DNA from: a gamma proteobacterium symbiont of Ctena orbiculata
GTDB taxonomy: Bacteria > Pseudomonadota > Gammaproteobacteria > Chromatiales > Chromatiaceae
NCBI GenBank assembly: GCA_003058525.1
Contig: QBVD01000069.1
Location: forward strand, 1 to 32,676
Reading direction: 5' to 3'
Length of the DNA stretch: 32,676 nt
Part shown: piece after piece, positions 18,026-26,827 of the stretch
Numbering within the stretch: position 1 is the first letter of the stretch
How the letters are laid out: each line of letters opens with the position of its first letter
Translations under genes and position numbers: made by a program
The notes under the pieces: generated by a model
The model's database searches: none
Seen by the model: only the letters and a program-made list of their open reading frames with translations
Told to the model about the DNA's origin: nothing

Positions 18026-20734
18026 ATGGCTTCGGATCAACAACAGATCAATGAGGAACGCAAACGACTGGAGCAGCAGCGTCTCGGAGAGGCTGACTGG
18101 CGACTCTGGGGACCCTATCTCTCGGAACGTGCCTGGGGCACCGTACGCGAGGATTACAGCAGCCAAGGCACTGCCTGGGAGTATTTCGATCACCACCAGT
18201 CGCCATCCCGCGCCTACCGCTGGAACGAGGATGGACTGGGCGGTATCTGTGATGAGCAGCAACGACTCTGTTTCGCCTTGGCCTTGTGGAACGGTAAGGA
18301 TCCCTTCCTCAAGGAGCGCGCCTTCGGCCTCACCGGTAATCAGGGAAACCGGGGCGAGGATGTCAAAGAGTACTATTTCTATACCGATGCCTTGCCGAGC
18401 CACAGCTGGCTTCGCTATCTCTATAAATACCCCCAGGCGGCCTATCCCTATCACCGCTTGGTAGAGGAGAACAGGCAGCGCAGTCGCCTCGAGCCCTCAT
18501 TCAATTTGTTGGATAGCGGGGTATTCAATAACCAGGAGTTCTGGGATGTGGATGTCTGTTATGCCAAGGCCACGGCTGAGCGGATTGCGATTCGCATCAC
18601 CCTGCATAACCGCTCAGACAGAGATGCCGAAATCGATCTGTTGCCTCAACTCTGGTTTCGCAATACCTGGTCATGGGGGGATGAAGACGCTGAAAAGCCG
18701 GAATTGCATCGTGATACGCCAACATCTGTCGAGGCCGCGTGGAGCGTAAAATGCCATCACAAAACCTTGGGTGATTATTGGCTCTACGGTGAGCAGGATG
18801 CTGAACTGCTGTTTACGGAAAACGAGACCAACACCGCACACCTATGGGGACTGGCATCGCCCACGACCTATGTGAAGGATGCCTTTCACCGCTACATGGT
18901 GGCGGGTGAGACCGAGGCGGTCAATCCCGATGCCAGGGGAACCAAGTTCGCCGCCAGATACCATCTCAACGTGGCCGGCGGCGAGTCGAAGAAGATCGAT
19001 TTAATACTCAGTGCACAGCCCTTGCAGCGACCTTTTCATGAACGGGAGAAGCTGTTTGCGCAACGGCGCTCCGAGGCGGATATCTTCTACGACCAGCTGC
19101 TGCCGGATGGCGGTGTGGAGGATCACCGGATCATGCGCCAGGCCCTGGCCGGGATGATCTGGAGCAAACAGTTCTTCCATTTCAATGTGCAACGATGGCT
19201 GGAGGGGGATCAGCTGGAACCGCCCCGGGAGCGGAGACAGGGACGCAATCATCACTGGCGGCATCTGCGCGCGGCGGATGTCCTGTCGATGCCGGATGCC
19301 TGGGAGTATCCATGGTTCGCCGCCTGGGATCTCGCCTTTCACTGCGTGGCGCTCGCGCTGGTGGATGTGGAGTTCGCCAAACAGCAGATCGAGGTCGTAT
19401 TGGGGGAACACTATCTCCACCCGAACGGACAGATACCCGCCTACGAATGGGCCTTCGGGGATGTCAATCCGCCGGTCCACGCCTGGGGCACCCTCAAGGT
19501 CTATCGCGCCGAGCGGGTGCAGCGGGGAAAAGGGGACAGAAACTTTTTGCAGCGGGTGTTCCACAAACTGCTGTTGAACTACGCCTGGTGGATCAACCGC
19601 AAGGACAAGCATGGGCACAATCTGTTCGAGGGAGGATTCCTCGGTCTCGACAATATCTCGGTCTTCGACCGCTCGAAGCCCCTACCGCCGGGCTATGCCC
19701 TCAAACAGGCGGATGCCACCGGCTGGATGGCCATGTTCGCCCTCAACATGACCATGATCGCCCTGGAACTGGCGATTGAGGACAGGGATTACGAAGCGAT
19801 CGCCATTCAGTGTTATGAACAGTTCCTGTCCATTGCCAAGGCGATCAGCGGCGGTGACGACGGCGGTCCGACCTTGTGGGACGTGGAAACGGGATTCTTC
19901 AAGGATCTTCTGATCACCCCAGAAGGCCACAATCACCGCATCGATGTCTACTCCTGGGTCGGTCTGATTCCACTGTTCGCCACCGAGGTTGTCGACCGGC
20001 GCCTGCTGGCGAACGTCCCGCGCTTTCAGGAGATGCTGAAGACACACAAGAAAGGTCTGTTTCAGGGCAGCTATGTCTGCGCCTGCCCCGATTGGGAGAA
20101 CGATCGCGGCGAACACCTTCTGGCGTTGGTCGATCACAACATGCTGCCCCGAATTCTGAACCGTCTGCTGAACGAGGACGAGTTCCTGTCGCCCTACGGC
20201 GTGCGCAGTCTCAGCAAGCTGCATGAAACCTATCAGGATCTGGGCCATCTGCCCGGTATCGGTCACACCGGCATCCGTTATCTGCCTGGCGAATCGGAGA
20301 GCGGGCTGTTCGGCGGCAACTCCAACTGGCGCGGCCCGGTATGGCTGCCCACCAACTATGCCCTGGTGCAGGCGTTGGAGAAGTTTCACCGTTTCCTGGG
20401 CGACGAATTCAAATATCCGGTACCCTCTCTGCCCGGCCAGCAACTTACCCTACGGGAGATCGCAACGCTGATCTCGGAGCGGCTGGTTGATCTCTACCGG
20501 CGGGACCCGCAGGGCAAGATCCCGGCGCTGCGTCGCGACAGTCCCTTCCAGACCGAAGAGAGCTGGCGTCATCTCAACCTGTTCTACGAATATTTTCACG
20601 CGGAAACCGGACAGGGGCTGGGCGCAGCCCACCAGACCGGCTGGACGGGATTGCTGGCCAACCTGGTGATGCGGCGCTACCGTAAGGATATTCCGGTCTT
20701 TCTCGGACACGAGGATGAGTCATTGGCGAGATAG
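18026..20734 (+). CDS. GH63/MGH1-like glucosidase
   Basis: This protein is 902 aa from ATG 18026, chosen because AAGGAG lies 7 bases upstream. The reading frame continues upstream into the previous gene but without a ribosome binding site. The first half is a beta-rich domain (AWGTVREDYSSQGTAWEYFDHHQSPSRAYRW region). The second is an (alpha/alpha)6 barrel with the segment PWFAAWDLAFHC (D435, a likely catalytic acid by comparison with GH63) and GGNSNWRGPVWLPTNYALVQ. It belongs to the large cytosolic 'glucosidase' group related to E. coli YgjK and mannosylglycerate/glucosylglycerate hydrolases. It likely releases glucose from an alpha-glucoside, exact substrate unknown. No signal peptide is seen. 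Confidence 0.88.
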   Translation: MASDQQQINEERKRLEQQRLGEADWRLWGPYLSERAWGTVREDYSSQGTAWEYFDHHQSPSRAYRWNEDGLGGICDEQQRLCFALALWNGKDPFLKERAFGLTGNQGNRGEDVKEYYFYTDALPSHSWLRYLYKYPQAAYPYHRLVEENRQRSRLEPSFNLLDSGVFNNQEFWDVDVCYAKATAERIAIRITLHNRSDRDAEIDLLPQLWFRNTWSWGDEDAEKPELHRDTPTSVEAAWSVKCHHKTLGDYWLYGEQDAELLFTENETNTAHLWGLASPTTYVKDAFHRYMVAGETEAVNPDARGTKFAARYHLNVAGGESKKIDLILSAQPLQRPFHEREKLFAQRRSEADIFYDQLLPDGGVEDHRIMRQALAGMIWSKQFFHFNVQRWLEGDQLEPPRERRQGRNHHWRHLRAADVLSMPDAWEYPWFAAWDLAFHCVALALVDVEFAKQQIEVVLGEHYLHPNGQIPAYEWAFGDVNPPVHAWGTLKVYRAERVQRGKGDRNFLQRVFHKLLLNYAWWINRKDKHGHNLFEGGFLGLDNISVFDRSKPLPPGYALKQADATGWMAMFALNMTMIALELAIEDRDYEAIAIQCYEQFLSIAKAISGGDDGGPTLWDVETGFFKDLLITPEGHNHRIDVYSWVGLIPLFATEVVDRRLLANVPRFQEMLKTHKKGLFQGSYVCACPDWENDRGEHLLALVDHNMLPRILNRLLNEDEFLSPYGVRSLSKLHETYQDLGHLPGIGHTGIRYLPGESESGLFGGNSNWRGPVWLPTNYALVQALEKFHRFLGDEFKYPVPSLPGQQLTLREIATLISERLVDLYRRDPQGKIPALRRDSPFQTEESWRHLNLFYEYFHAETGQGLGAAHQTGWTGLLANLVMRRYRKDIPVFLGHEDESLAR

Positions 20735-20743
20735 CTGTGCCGG

Positions 20744-22042
20744 CTAAACGCTCAACACCTCAATTCTTCCACTCTTTTGATGTTTGGCAGACTCCGGATC
20801 ATCGGTTTCTGAGCTGGTGATGAAAAGACGATCACGATTTATGCCTCCCAGCATACAGGCATAAGGCGCCCCTAACGGCTTTATCGTGCTCACGATCTCT
20901 CCACCCTCGCGTACCAGAAGCAAAAGCGATTGATTAGGTGCGGTAATCCACAGCAGACCATCCTTATCCAGGCAGATGCCGTCCGGATAGGCATCGCCGA
21001 GCTCGGCCCATACCCGCCGGTTCGATAACCGGCCGTCGGTTTGCACATCGAATGCAGTAATACGCGAGGCAAATGTCTCGGCTACTAACAAGGTGGCTCC
21101 ATCGGGGGAAAGGGCGCAACCGTTGGGAAAGATCATCTCGTCAGCCACAACCGAACACTTGCCTTGCCGATCTACAAGGATCAACTCGGCCGGGCTTTGC
21201 TCGGCACCGCCGTGCAGATCGTAGCCGAAGTTGCCCACATAGCAGCGGCCCCGGGCATCCGCCAGCATGTCGTTGCAATGGAATGAGGCGAGGCGGGAGA
21301 GATCGGCATAAGTTTGTAAAACACCCTCTTCGAGAACAAGCACCTGCCGTTTGGTCATCGATACCACCAGCAGACGCCCGTCCGGCAGCCAGCCGAGTCC
21401 GCCAGGCAGATCATCCAGTGTGGCGACGGTCTCGGCTTTCCCTTGGGGCGTGACCCGTACAATGCGCCTGGCATGCTGGTCGGTGAACCAGAGCCAGCCG
21501 TCCCTCCAACGAGGAGCCTCGGGGAACATCAGGCCATCCAGAAGCGGCTGAGTGGCAGGCAGTGAGAGTTGGTCGATGATCGTATCGACGATGCTATCGG
21601 GTGATTGGCGAATGTCGATCGCCAGGGTGTCGGCGGGTCTCTCCAGGGCTTCGAACTGGCTCTGCAACATGTCCGGTTTCATGAAGTGGCCGGTACGCTG
21701 CTTAAGCCGCTCCAGGATCAGCTCGTAGGAGCCGCTGAGATAGATCGGCCGAACCTGTTCATGGTCCACCCGGAGTTGATTTCGATATCGGCTTTTTAAC
21801 GCCGAACTGGCGAGGACCAAGTTGTCACCAGATTCGAGATGGTCAGTTATCAGCTTCTCCAACGCATTCAGCCAGGGTTGACGATCCTTGTCATCAAGGG
21901 GAATATCCGCTGACATCTTTTCTTTGTTCCCTGCCGGGTGGTAGTCGTCCCCTTCGATATAAGGCCAACCCAGGCGCTTCGCCAGCAGCCTGCCGATGGT
22001 TGTTTTACCGGAGCCGGAGACTCCCATGATGATCAGAATCAA
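20744..22042 (-). CDS. Gluconokinase-gluconolactonase fusion protein
   Basis: This 432-aa protein consists of two enzymes in one chain. Residues 1-163 are a GntK-type gluconokinase with P-loop GVSGSGKT (7-14), the substrate segment EGDDYHPAGNKEKM and the lid region LKQRTGHFMKP. Residues about 167-432 are an SMP-30/gluconolactonase six-bladed propeller. Metal-site residues fit E175 (FPEAPRW), N307 (FPNG) and D354 (YPDG), with N257 (HCND) as the likely substrate contact. It would hydrolyse gluconolactone to gluconate and phosphorylate it to 6-phosphogluconate. The gene converges on the hydrolase operon, with stops 9 bases apart. The joint is clean with no stop or frameshift, so this is a true fusion, not a misread. 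Confidence 0.92.
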   Translation of the reverse strand: MILIIMGVSGSGKTTIGRLLAKRLGWPYIEGDDYHPAGNKEKMSADIPLDDKDRQPWLNALEKLITDHLESGDNLVLASSALKSRYRNQLRVDHEQVRPIYLSGSYELILERLKQRTGHFMKPDMLQSQFEALERPADTLAIDIRQSPDSIVDTIIDQLSLPATQPLLDGLMFPEAPRWRDGWLWFTDQHARRIVRVTPQGKAETVATLDDLPGGLGWLPDGRLLVVSMTKRQVLVLEEGVLQTYADLSRLASFHCNDMLADARGRCYVGNFGYDLHGGAEQSPAELILVDRQGKCSVVADEMIFPNGCALSPDGATLLVAETFASRITAFDVQTDGRLSNRRVWAELGDAYPDGICLDKDGLLWITAPNQSLLLLVREGGEIVSTIKPLGAPYACMLGGINRDRLFITSSETDDPESAKHQKSGRIEVLSV

Positions 22043-22103
22043 GGGATTTTACCTGTCTGTAAATAGATGCGGGTGTTTGTTGGATTAGTTGAGCCAGCTA
22101 CAT

Positions 22104-22116
22104 CATAAAATTTATG
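22104..22116. promoter_or_regulatory. Palindrome between divergent fusion gene and 388-aa gene
   Basis: CATAAA-A-TTTATG is a perfect 6-base inverted repeat around one base. It lies 62 bases before the fusion-gene start and 95 bases before the plus-strand start. It is a candidate operator for the divergent promoters in this 169-base gap. No regulator can be named. Confidence 0.3.
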
Positions 22117-22211
22117 GCGGTAAGCGGCCAGCGATTGATGGGAGTCCAGGTCGGAATGCATGGGATGATAAGATGCAAATCTGACATTAAATTTCTTGGA
22201 GGCTTTAATTG

Positions 22212-23378
22212 ATGGAGTACGGACCCCGCGAGATCACCACACCGTTTCGTCCCATTCCCCTGGATGTGCCGGAAGGGATGAAACCCAATGAGTTTTTCAA
22301 CAGCACGGAAAATCTCAATGACCTGGTGCACAACAACGGTCTGTTGATGAATCCGGAGAATCTGCTGCTCTACCGCAAGGCCCTGGGCCACAGCAATGAG
22401 TTCGATACCTCCATCATCTACAATACATCCCAGGTGATACTCGATCCCCTCGGCAGACCGGTGCGGCGAACCCAGGTGCCGGAAAACGTGCGGCATGTGT
22501 GGAACCGCATGAACCAGATCATCATCGGCTACATGCTGGAGACCTATCCCGATCCCACGGAACATTTGCTGTTGGCCGGTGAGGCCAGCCTGGATGCCAC
22601 CTGGCCTTTGACATCGCCGGGTGTGCCGAGTATCCGCATGCTGCATAACCATTTTATCGTCTTCCCCATGCAGCGGCTGCGTGATGCGGCGTTGGCCGAT
22701 TCCGCCAACCCCAACCTGACCGATGGTGGGCAGCACAGCCTCTTCCAGTCCTACATGCGTGATGTCTATCGGGAGTTTTTCGACCGCGCCCTTGATCTCA
22801 GGGTGCTTAAGCCCATCAGTTCGGAGGATTCCAATATCAAGCTGACCGGCTATCCTCAGGGGCTGCCCTGCTGGGAGATAAGGGGCGGGGTGGAAGCCCT
22901 GAAAGACATCCGTTTCTGGCAAGAGTACGATGCCGTTCTCGAGGGCTTCATCGATTTCTATCGGACATTTTTCAGTCAGGTCTCCACCCGCAACGCACCC
23001 ATGCCGAAGGATATCTACTATCCGGAGCAGGTTGAGAGCGTCCTGCTGTTCAATAACGATTTTCTCGCCACGGCGAAGCGGGTCAGGGATCAATGCATCA
23101 TCGACGCCAAGTACGCCAACTCCATCCGCTGGCAGCCGGCGTTCAAACAGCTTATCTATCGCAATGAGGAAGGCAAGCTGATCGTTACCATCAGTCAGAA
23201 CTCCATCGGCAACGCCATTACGGAGCTGCTGGGCGTGGTGGTGAAGCGGATGCCTGATGCCGAAGCTTATGAGGCTACCGAGCAGTCACTGCTGGAGAAG
23301 TTGCTCGAGGTAAGGCGACGCCTGATAGAGGCTGATTTAGGCGATGGTATCGGAACAGAGTACTGGCCGGCAGATTAG
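22212..23378 (+). CDS. Conserved-looking protein of unknown function
   Basis: I do not recognise this 388-aa protein. ATG 22212 has GGAGG 10 bases upstream. The sequence is soluble-looking, with no signal peptide or membrane span, and rich in Pro, Asn and acidic residues. Noticeable segments are GEASLDATWPLTSPG, IRMLHNHFIVFPMQRL (HNH with hydrophobic strands), GYPQGLPCWEIRGG, and a helical C-terminus (EQSLLEKLLEVRRRLIEADLG). The HNHFIVFP stretch loosely recalls His-containing nucleotidyltransferase strands, but not enough for a call. It is transcribed away from the gluconokinase fusion. Its stop shares bases with the stop of the convergent znuB (overlap 23375-23378). Confidence 0.8.
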   Translation: MEYGPREITTPFRPIPLDVPEGMKPNEFFNSTENLNDLVHNNGLLMNPENLLLYRKALGHSNEFDTSIIYNTSQVILDPLGRPVRRTQVPENVRHVWNRMNQIIIGYMLETYPDPTEHLLLAGEASLDATWPLTSPGVPSIRMLHNHFIVFPMQRLRDAALADSANPNLTDGGQHSLFQSYMRDVYREFFDRALDLRVLKPISSEDSNIKLTGYPQGLPCWEIRGGVEALKDIRFWQEYDAVLEGFIDFYRTFFSQVSTRNAPMPKDIYYPEQVESVLLFNNDFLATAKRVRDQCIIDAKYANSIRWQPAFKQLIYRNEEGKLIVTISQNSIGNAITELLGVVVKRMPDAEAYEATEQSLLEKLLEVRRRLIEADLGDGIGTEYWPAD

Positions 23379-24160
23379 ACTGGTGTTCTGCTGAGTTGAG
23401 TCAGTCCGAATAGCAGTGCAGCAGCCACTACGACTGAAGGTCCGGCCGGCGTATCCCATTGCCAGGAGCCGGCAAGTCCCAGGATCACAGCGAGTACCCC
23501 GACCGCCACTGCGAGCAAAGCCATCTGTTCCGGGGTGCGGCTGAAACGTCTTGCCGCCGCTGCCGGGATGATCATCATGGAGGTGATCAGCAGTACGCCG
23601 ACGATTTTCATGGAGATCGCGATCACCAGGGCGATCAGCAGCATGAAGATCAACCGCATCCGTTCCACGGGCACCCCTTCCACCTGGGCCAGCTCTTCGT
23701 GCACTGTCAGGGAGAGCAGGGGACGCCAGATCAGGATCAGGACCAACAATACCAGCAGCCCACCGCCCCAGACCCAGAGCAGATCACCGGCCGTCACCGC
23801 CAGGATATCGCCGAACAGATATCCCATCAGGTCGACCCTGACTGATGTTTGAAAGGCCATTACCACCAGGCCCAGGGAGAGTGCGCTATGGGCCAGGATG
23901 CCGAGTTGCGTATCCTGGGACAGCTGACGATTGCCGCTCATGCTCACCAGCAGCAGCGCCAGAAGAATCCCTAGTAAAATAACGGAGAGGTTGAGACTGA
24001 TACCCAACAGAAAGCCAAGGGCAACCCCCAGCAAGGCGGAGTGGGCCAGGGTGTCCCCGAAATAGGCCATGCGCCGCCAGACAACGAATACACCCAATGG
24101 CCCGGTCACCAGGGCGACACCCAGACCGGCGATCAGCGCGCGAGTCAGGAAATCATCCAT
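23375..24160 (-). CDS. znuB: Zinc ABC transporter permease
   Basis: This is a 261-aa ABC-3 family permease with about eight hydrophobic spans and the usual [21 protein letters not shown] start. The [15 protein letters not shown] segment near residue 35 and the central GYLFGD motif are typical of ZnuB. The start is ATG 24160, overlapping the ATPase stop by 8 bases. The open frame continues to 24376, but that extension is out-of-frame ATPase sequence and not hydrophobic. It forms the inner-membrane channel of the high-affinity zinc importer with ZnuC and ZnuA. It is the last gene of the operon. Confidence 0.93.
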   Translation of the reverse strand: MDDFLTRALIAGLGVALVTGPLGVFVVWRRMAYFGDTLAHSALLGVALGFLLGISLNLSVILLGILLALLLVSMSGNRQLSQDTQLGILAHSALSLGLVVMAFQTSVRVDLMGYLFGDILAVTAGDLLWVWGGGLLVLLVLILIWRPLLSLTVHEELAQVEGVPVERMRLIFMLLIALVIAISMKIVGVLLITSMMIIPAAAARRFSRTPEQMALLAVAVGVLAVILGLAGSWQWDTPAGPSVVVAAALLFGLTQLSRTPV

Positions 24161-24923
24161 GCGTATGCTCCTCGCCGGTTCCTTCGACATCCCCATGGAT
24201 ATCGTGGGTGTGGTCGTGGTGATGGGTATAGACCGCCAGCTTGGCACTGGCCGGTGAGCCGAACAGCTCCAGATAGGCAGGGTGCTGGCTGACGCTCTCC
24301 GGATGACCGGAGCAGCAGACATGCTGGTTAAGGCAGAGTACCTGGTCCGTGGTGGCCATGACCAGATGGAGGTCATGGGAAATCATCAATACGCCGCAAC
24401 CGAATCGATCGCGGATCTCGGTGATCAAGGCATAGAGACTGGCCTGCCCTGTGATGTCCACCCCCTGTACCGGTTCATCGAGGACCAGCAGGTCGGGTCG
24501 ACGCATCAGTGCCCTGGCCAGCAGAACCCGCTGGCGTTCACCGCCGGAGAGTCTTTGCATCGGTTGTTGCATCAACTGTGCAATGGACAGTTCATTGACG
24601 ATCCCCTTGATTTCAATGTCACGCCGCTCGGTCCCCAGGGATAAGAAACGGCTGACCGTCAAAGGCATATTCTCGGACAGGGCCAATTGCTGCGGCATAT
24701 ACCCGATATGCAGATCCGGGCGCATGGTTACCTCTCCCGTATCAGCCTTGAGCAGGCCGAGTATGATCCGGACCAGGGTTGTTTTGCCTGCGCCGTTGGG
24801 TCCGATCAGGGTGACGATTTCTCCCGGGTCAACTTTGAGACTGACATTTTCAAGAAGTTGTCTGCCTTGCAGGTTGACACTGATCTCTTTGGCAGCCACC
24901 AGTGGAGGTCCATCGCTATGCAT
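24153..24923 (-). CDS. znuC: Zinc ABC transporter ATP-binding protein
   Basis: This 256-aa ABC ATPase has Walker [11 protein letters not shown]-loop MPQQ, signature LSGGERQR, Walker [11 protein letters not shown] and switch histidine ISHD. VQGVD after Walker B is typical of ZnuC. The C-terminus carries a His-rich tail ([11 protein letters not shown], then EEHTHG) that could bind zinc. Start ATG 24923 overlaps the zur stop by 8 bases. A longer frame to 25007 would add a tail of zur in the wrong frame. It powers ZnuB, and it is the only metal-type ATPase in the window although two permeases are present. Confidence 0.94.
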   Translation of the reverse strand: MHSDGPPLVAAKEISVNLQGRQLLENVSLKVDPGEIVTLIGPNGAGKTTLVRIILGLLKADTGEVTMRPDLHIGYMPQQLALSENMPLTVSRFLSLGTERRDIEIKGIVNELSIAQLMQQPMQRLSGGERQRVLLARALMRRPDLLVLDEPVQGVDITGQASLYALITEIRDRFGCGVLMISHDLHLVMATTDQVLCLNQHVCCSGHPESVSQHPAYLELFGSPASAKLAVYTHHHDHTHDIHGDVEGTGEEHTHG

Positions 24924-25419
24924 TGCGCTGCTCACCCTTGCAATGTACACAGATACCCGTGATCTCAATGCTCCTTCGCTCGATGCTGAAGCCGATTCTT
25001 TTGGCATGATCGGCTATGGCGGATTCGATCTTGGTATCGTCCAGTTCGGCAGCCTGACCGCATCTGTGGCAGATAAAAAACTGCGCGCTATGGTCAGGTC
25101 CCGGATGGTCGCAGCCGACAAAGGCATTCAACGAGTTGATACGGTGAATGAGTCCGTGTTCGAGGAGGAAGTCGAGCGAGCGGTAGACCGTGGGAGGTGC
25201 CGCCTTGTGTCCGTCCAAAGTCAATTGTTGCAGGAGATCATAGGCGCCCACCGGACGATGATTGGCCCAGATCAGCTCCAGGACCCGGTGGCGCAGTTTG
25301 GTCAGACGGACCCCTCTCTTGCGACAATAGTTTTCCGCCTCATGCAGGGCACGCTCCACACAGTGCTGGTGATCGTGATCGGCTGTGGGGAACTGTTGAT
25401 GCTGCTTCGATAAGCTCAT
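24916..25419 (-). CDS. zur: Zinc-uptake repressor Zur (Fur family)
   Basis: This 167-aa Fur-family protein has an N-terminal winged helix ([16 protein letters not shown], then [19 protein letters not shown]). Its C-terminal dimerisation domain contains [20 protein letters not shown] and CVHC, the two cysteine pairs expected for the structural zinc site. The N-terminus is unusually His-rich (HDHQH). It lies inside the znu operon between znuA (4-base overlap) and znuC (8-base overlap), so Zur would control its own synthesis. The likely operator is the palindrome at 26424-26438. The znu context and the zinc palindrome favour Zur over Fur. Confidence 0.93.
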   Translation of the reverse strand: MSLSKQHQQFPTADHDHQHCVERALHEAENYCRKRGVRLTKLRHRVLELIWANHRPVGAYDLLQQLTLDGHKAAPPTVYRSLDFLLEHGLIHRINSLNAFVGCDHPGPDHSAQFFICHRCGQAAELDDTKIESAIADHAKRIGFSIERRSIEITGICVHCKGEQRNA

Positions 25420-26369
25420 TTAGGTAACTCTCCGGACAGGCAGTTGAGCAGATTGTCTGCAAGCCCCCGCATCAATGAGAAGTAGCAATCGGGCCCTGGG
25501 GGCAGCTGTTCGCCCAGTGGATCCAATTCTCCGATCTTCACCGCAAGGCCCTCCACCAGGGTATGAGCAAGCTTGGGCTCGAACTGGGGTTCGGTGAAGA
25601 GACAGCGGGCGCCTCTCTGTTCGATTGTCTGTCTCAACCGATGAATATGCCGTGCACCGGACAATTGATCCGGGGTTATGTTTACCGTACCAACGGTATG
25701 CATGCCATAGTGCGCTTCGAAATACTGATAGGCATCGTGGAAGACGATGTAGGGCGTGTTCGCGACCGGTTTCAGTCTGGTACGGATTACATTGTCAAAG
25801 GTATTTAACCGGTTCAGCAATTCGCGGCTGTTTTTCCGATAAGCGGCGCTATGGGCGTTATCCAGTTCGATCAGCTTTTGGGTCAGGTGGCGAACCATCG
25901 CTGCCGCATTCTCCGGTGACAGCCAGATGTGATTGTCAAGCATGGCTGAAATCACGGCTTGATCCGGGTGACTGTCGTTGTGGTCGTGCGAATGCCCATG
26001 AGAACGCCACTCGCGCCGGTTTCGAATCGGCAATAGATGAAGATCGGGGGTTTCGAGCAAACTGAGAATTGGCGCCTCGAAAGATTGCCGCTGTAAAAGG
26101 TGGGAGAGGGCAGGCTCCAGTGAGGCCCCGACCCAGACGATCAAATCCGCCTCGTTAAGCATCCTGATCTGGGAGGGCTTCAGACTCATGCCGTGTGGTG
26201 ACTGACTATCGTCCAGCAGAAGCCGCGGCTCCGCCACATCTAGCATCAAGCTTGCTAACAGTGAATGCACCGGTTTCAGACTGACCACTACGTTCAGTGC
26301 TCCATGGGCATTACCCGCCAGGCTGCAGAGCACCATAATTAGACTAAAGTAATGTCTCAAGGGCGTCAT
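25416..26369 (-). CDS. znuA: Zinc ABC transporter substrate-binding protein
   Basis: This 317-aa periplasmic protein has a signal peptide (about residues 1-23, ending NAHG). Zinc ligands expected for ZnuA are visible: a His after SQSP (SPHGMSLKPSQ), the His of DNHIWLSPENA and the His of VFHDAYQYFE. Between the first two lies the charged His-rich loop SHGHSHDHNDSH that marks zinc-specific members. It delivers zinc to ZnuBC. It is the first gene of the minus-strand operon. No good ribosome binding site precedes ATG 26369. A TTGACA at 26411-26416 (minus strand) may be its -35 element, with a weak -10. Confidence 0.94.
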   Translation of the reverse strand: MTPLRHYFSLIMVLCSLAGNAHGALNVVVSLKPVHSLLASLMLDVAEPRLLLDDSQSPHGMSLKPSQIRMLNEADLIVWVGASLEPALSHLLQRQSFEAPILSLLETPDLHLLPIRNRREWRSHGHSHDHNDSHPDQAVISAMLDNHIWLSPENAAAMVRHLTQKLIELDNAHSAAYRKNSRELLNRLNTFDNVIRTRLKPVANTPYIVFHDAYQYFEAHYGMHTVGTVNITPDQLSGARHIHRLRQTIEQRGARCLFTEPQFEPKLAHTLVEGLAVKIGELDPLGEQLPPGPDCYFSLMRGLADNLLNCLSGELPK

Positions 26370-26408
26370 ATTATTTCGATAGCAGGTTGCTTATTATGCA
26401 CCGGGGAG

Positions 26409-26437
26409 TTGTCAATAATGTTATGTTATATTATAAC
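26409..26437 (+). promoter_or_regulatory. Promoter for the rightward zinc operon, overlapping the Zur box
   Basis: TTGTCA (26409-26414) and TATAAC (26432-26437) are 17 bases apart. The -10 lies inside the Zur palindrome, so bound Zur would block RNA polymerase. This is a consensus match only. Confidence 0.45.
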
Positions 26438-26438
26438 A
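26424..26438. promoter_or_regulatory. Zur box (zinc-uptake repressor operator)
   Basis: TGTTATATTATAACA is a perfect inverted repeat of 7 bases around one base. It matches the core of the gammaproteobacterial Zur consensus (TGTTATAxTATAACA). It is centred in the 111-base gap between divergent znuA and the 104-aa gene, so one site can control both arms. Confidence 0.85.
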
Positions 26439-26480
26439 ACATGAATAGACACCAAGACAGGCGCTTATGCCGACCCATGA

Positions 26481-26795
26481 ATGCCAATAGTTACGATCAG
26501 GTCTGGGAAATCCGTGGGTGATTTGACTCGCCTCCTGCGAGGCGTATTTGCGCTCAGTTTCCTGATAGCTCAGGCCGGGTGGTTGGACCATTTATACCAC
26601 CAGCACGACCTGAATCATGATGAGATCTGTGAACTCTGCCTGGTCGGGCATACTCAGGAGCATGCGGCGACCGGTTCAGAGGGATACAGTCTCCAGAATC
26701 CCACCTATATCCTTGCGCCAAGCCTGACCGGCTCGGATCTCATAGGGCTGAAGGCAAATCCCTATCACAGCAGGGCTCCACCACACTACTTCTGA
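26481..26795 (+). CDS. Small His/Cys protein of the zinc locus
   Basis: This 104-aa protein is from no family I can name with confidence. A hydrophobic stretch near residues 18-35 may be a signal or anchor. It is followed by a cluster of potential metal ligands: H37, H40, H42, H46, C50 and C53 (CELC), H57 and H61. The rest is low in features, ending APPHYF. The ligand spacing, the Zur box directly upstream and the zinc genes downstream suggest a periplasmic zinc-binding or zinc-handling role. This is inference. The start is ATG 26481 with a poor ribosome binding site. Confidence 0.7.
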   Translation: MPIVTIRSGKSVGDLTRLLRGVFALSFLIAQAGWLDHLYHQHDLNHDEICELCLVGHTQEHAATGSEGYSLQNPTYILAPSLTGSDLIGLKANPYHSRAPPHYF

Positions 26796-26827
26796 TCAAG
26801 AAACTCAAAATAACTCATGTTTTCTAT

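Noticed and set aside
24161-24376. Longer N-terminus for ZnuB
   Set aside because: The added residues are Ser/Pro/Thr-rich and not hydrophobic, and come from znuC in another frame.
24924-25007. Longer N-terminus for ZnuC
   Set aside because: The extension is zur sequence in the wrong frame. The family begins near the ATG at 24923.
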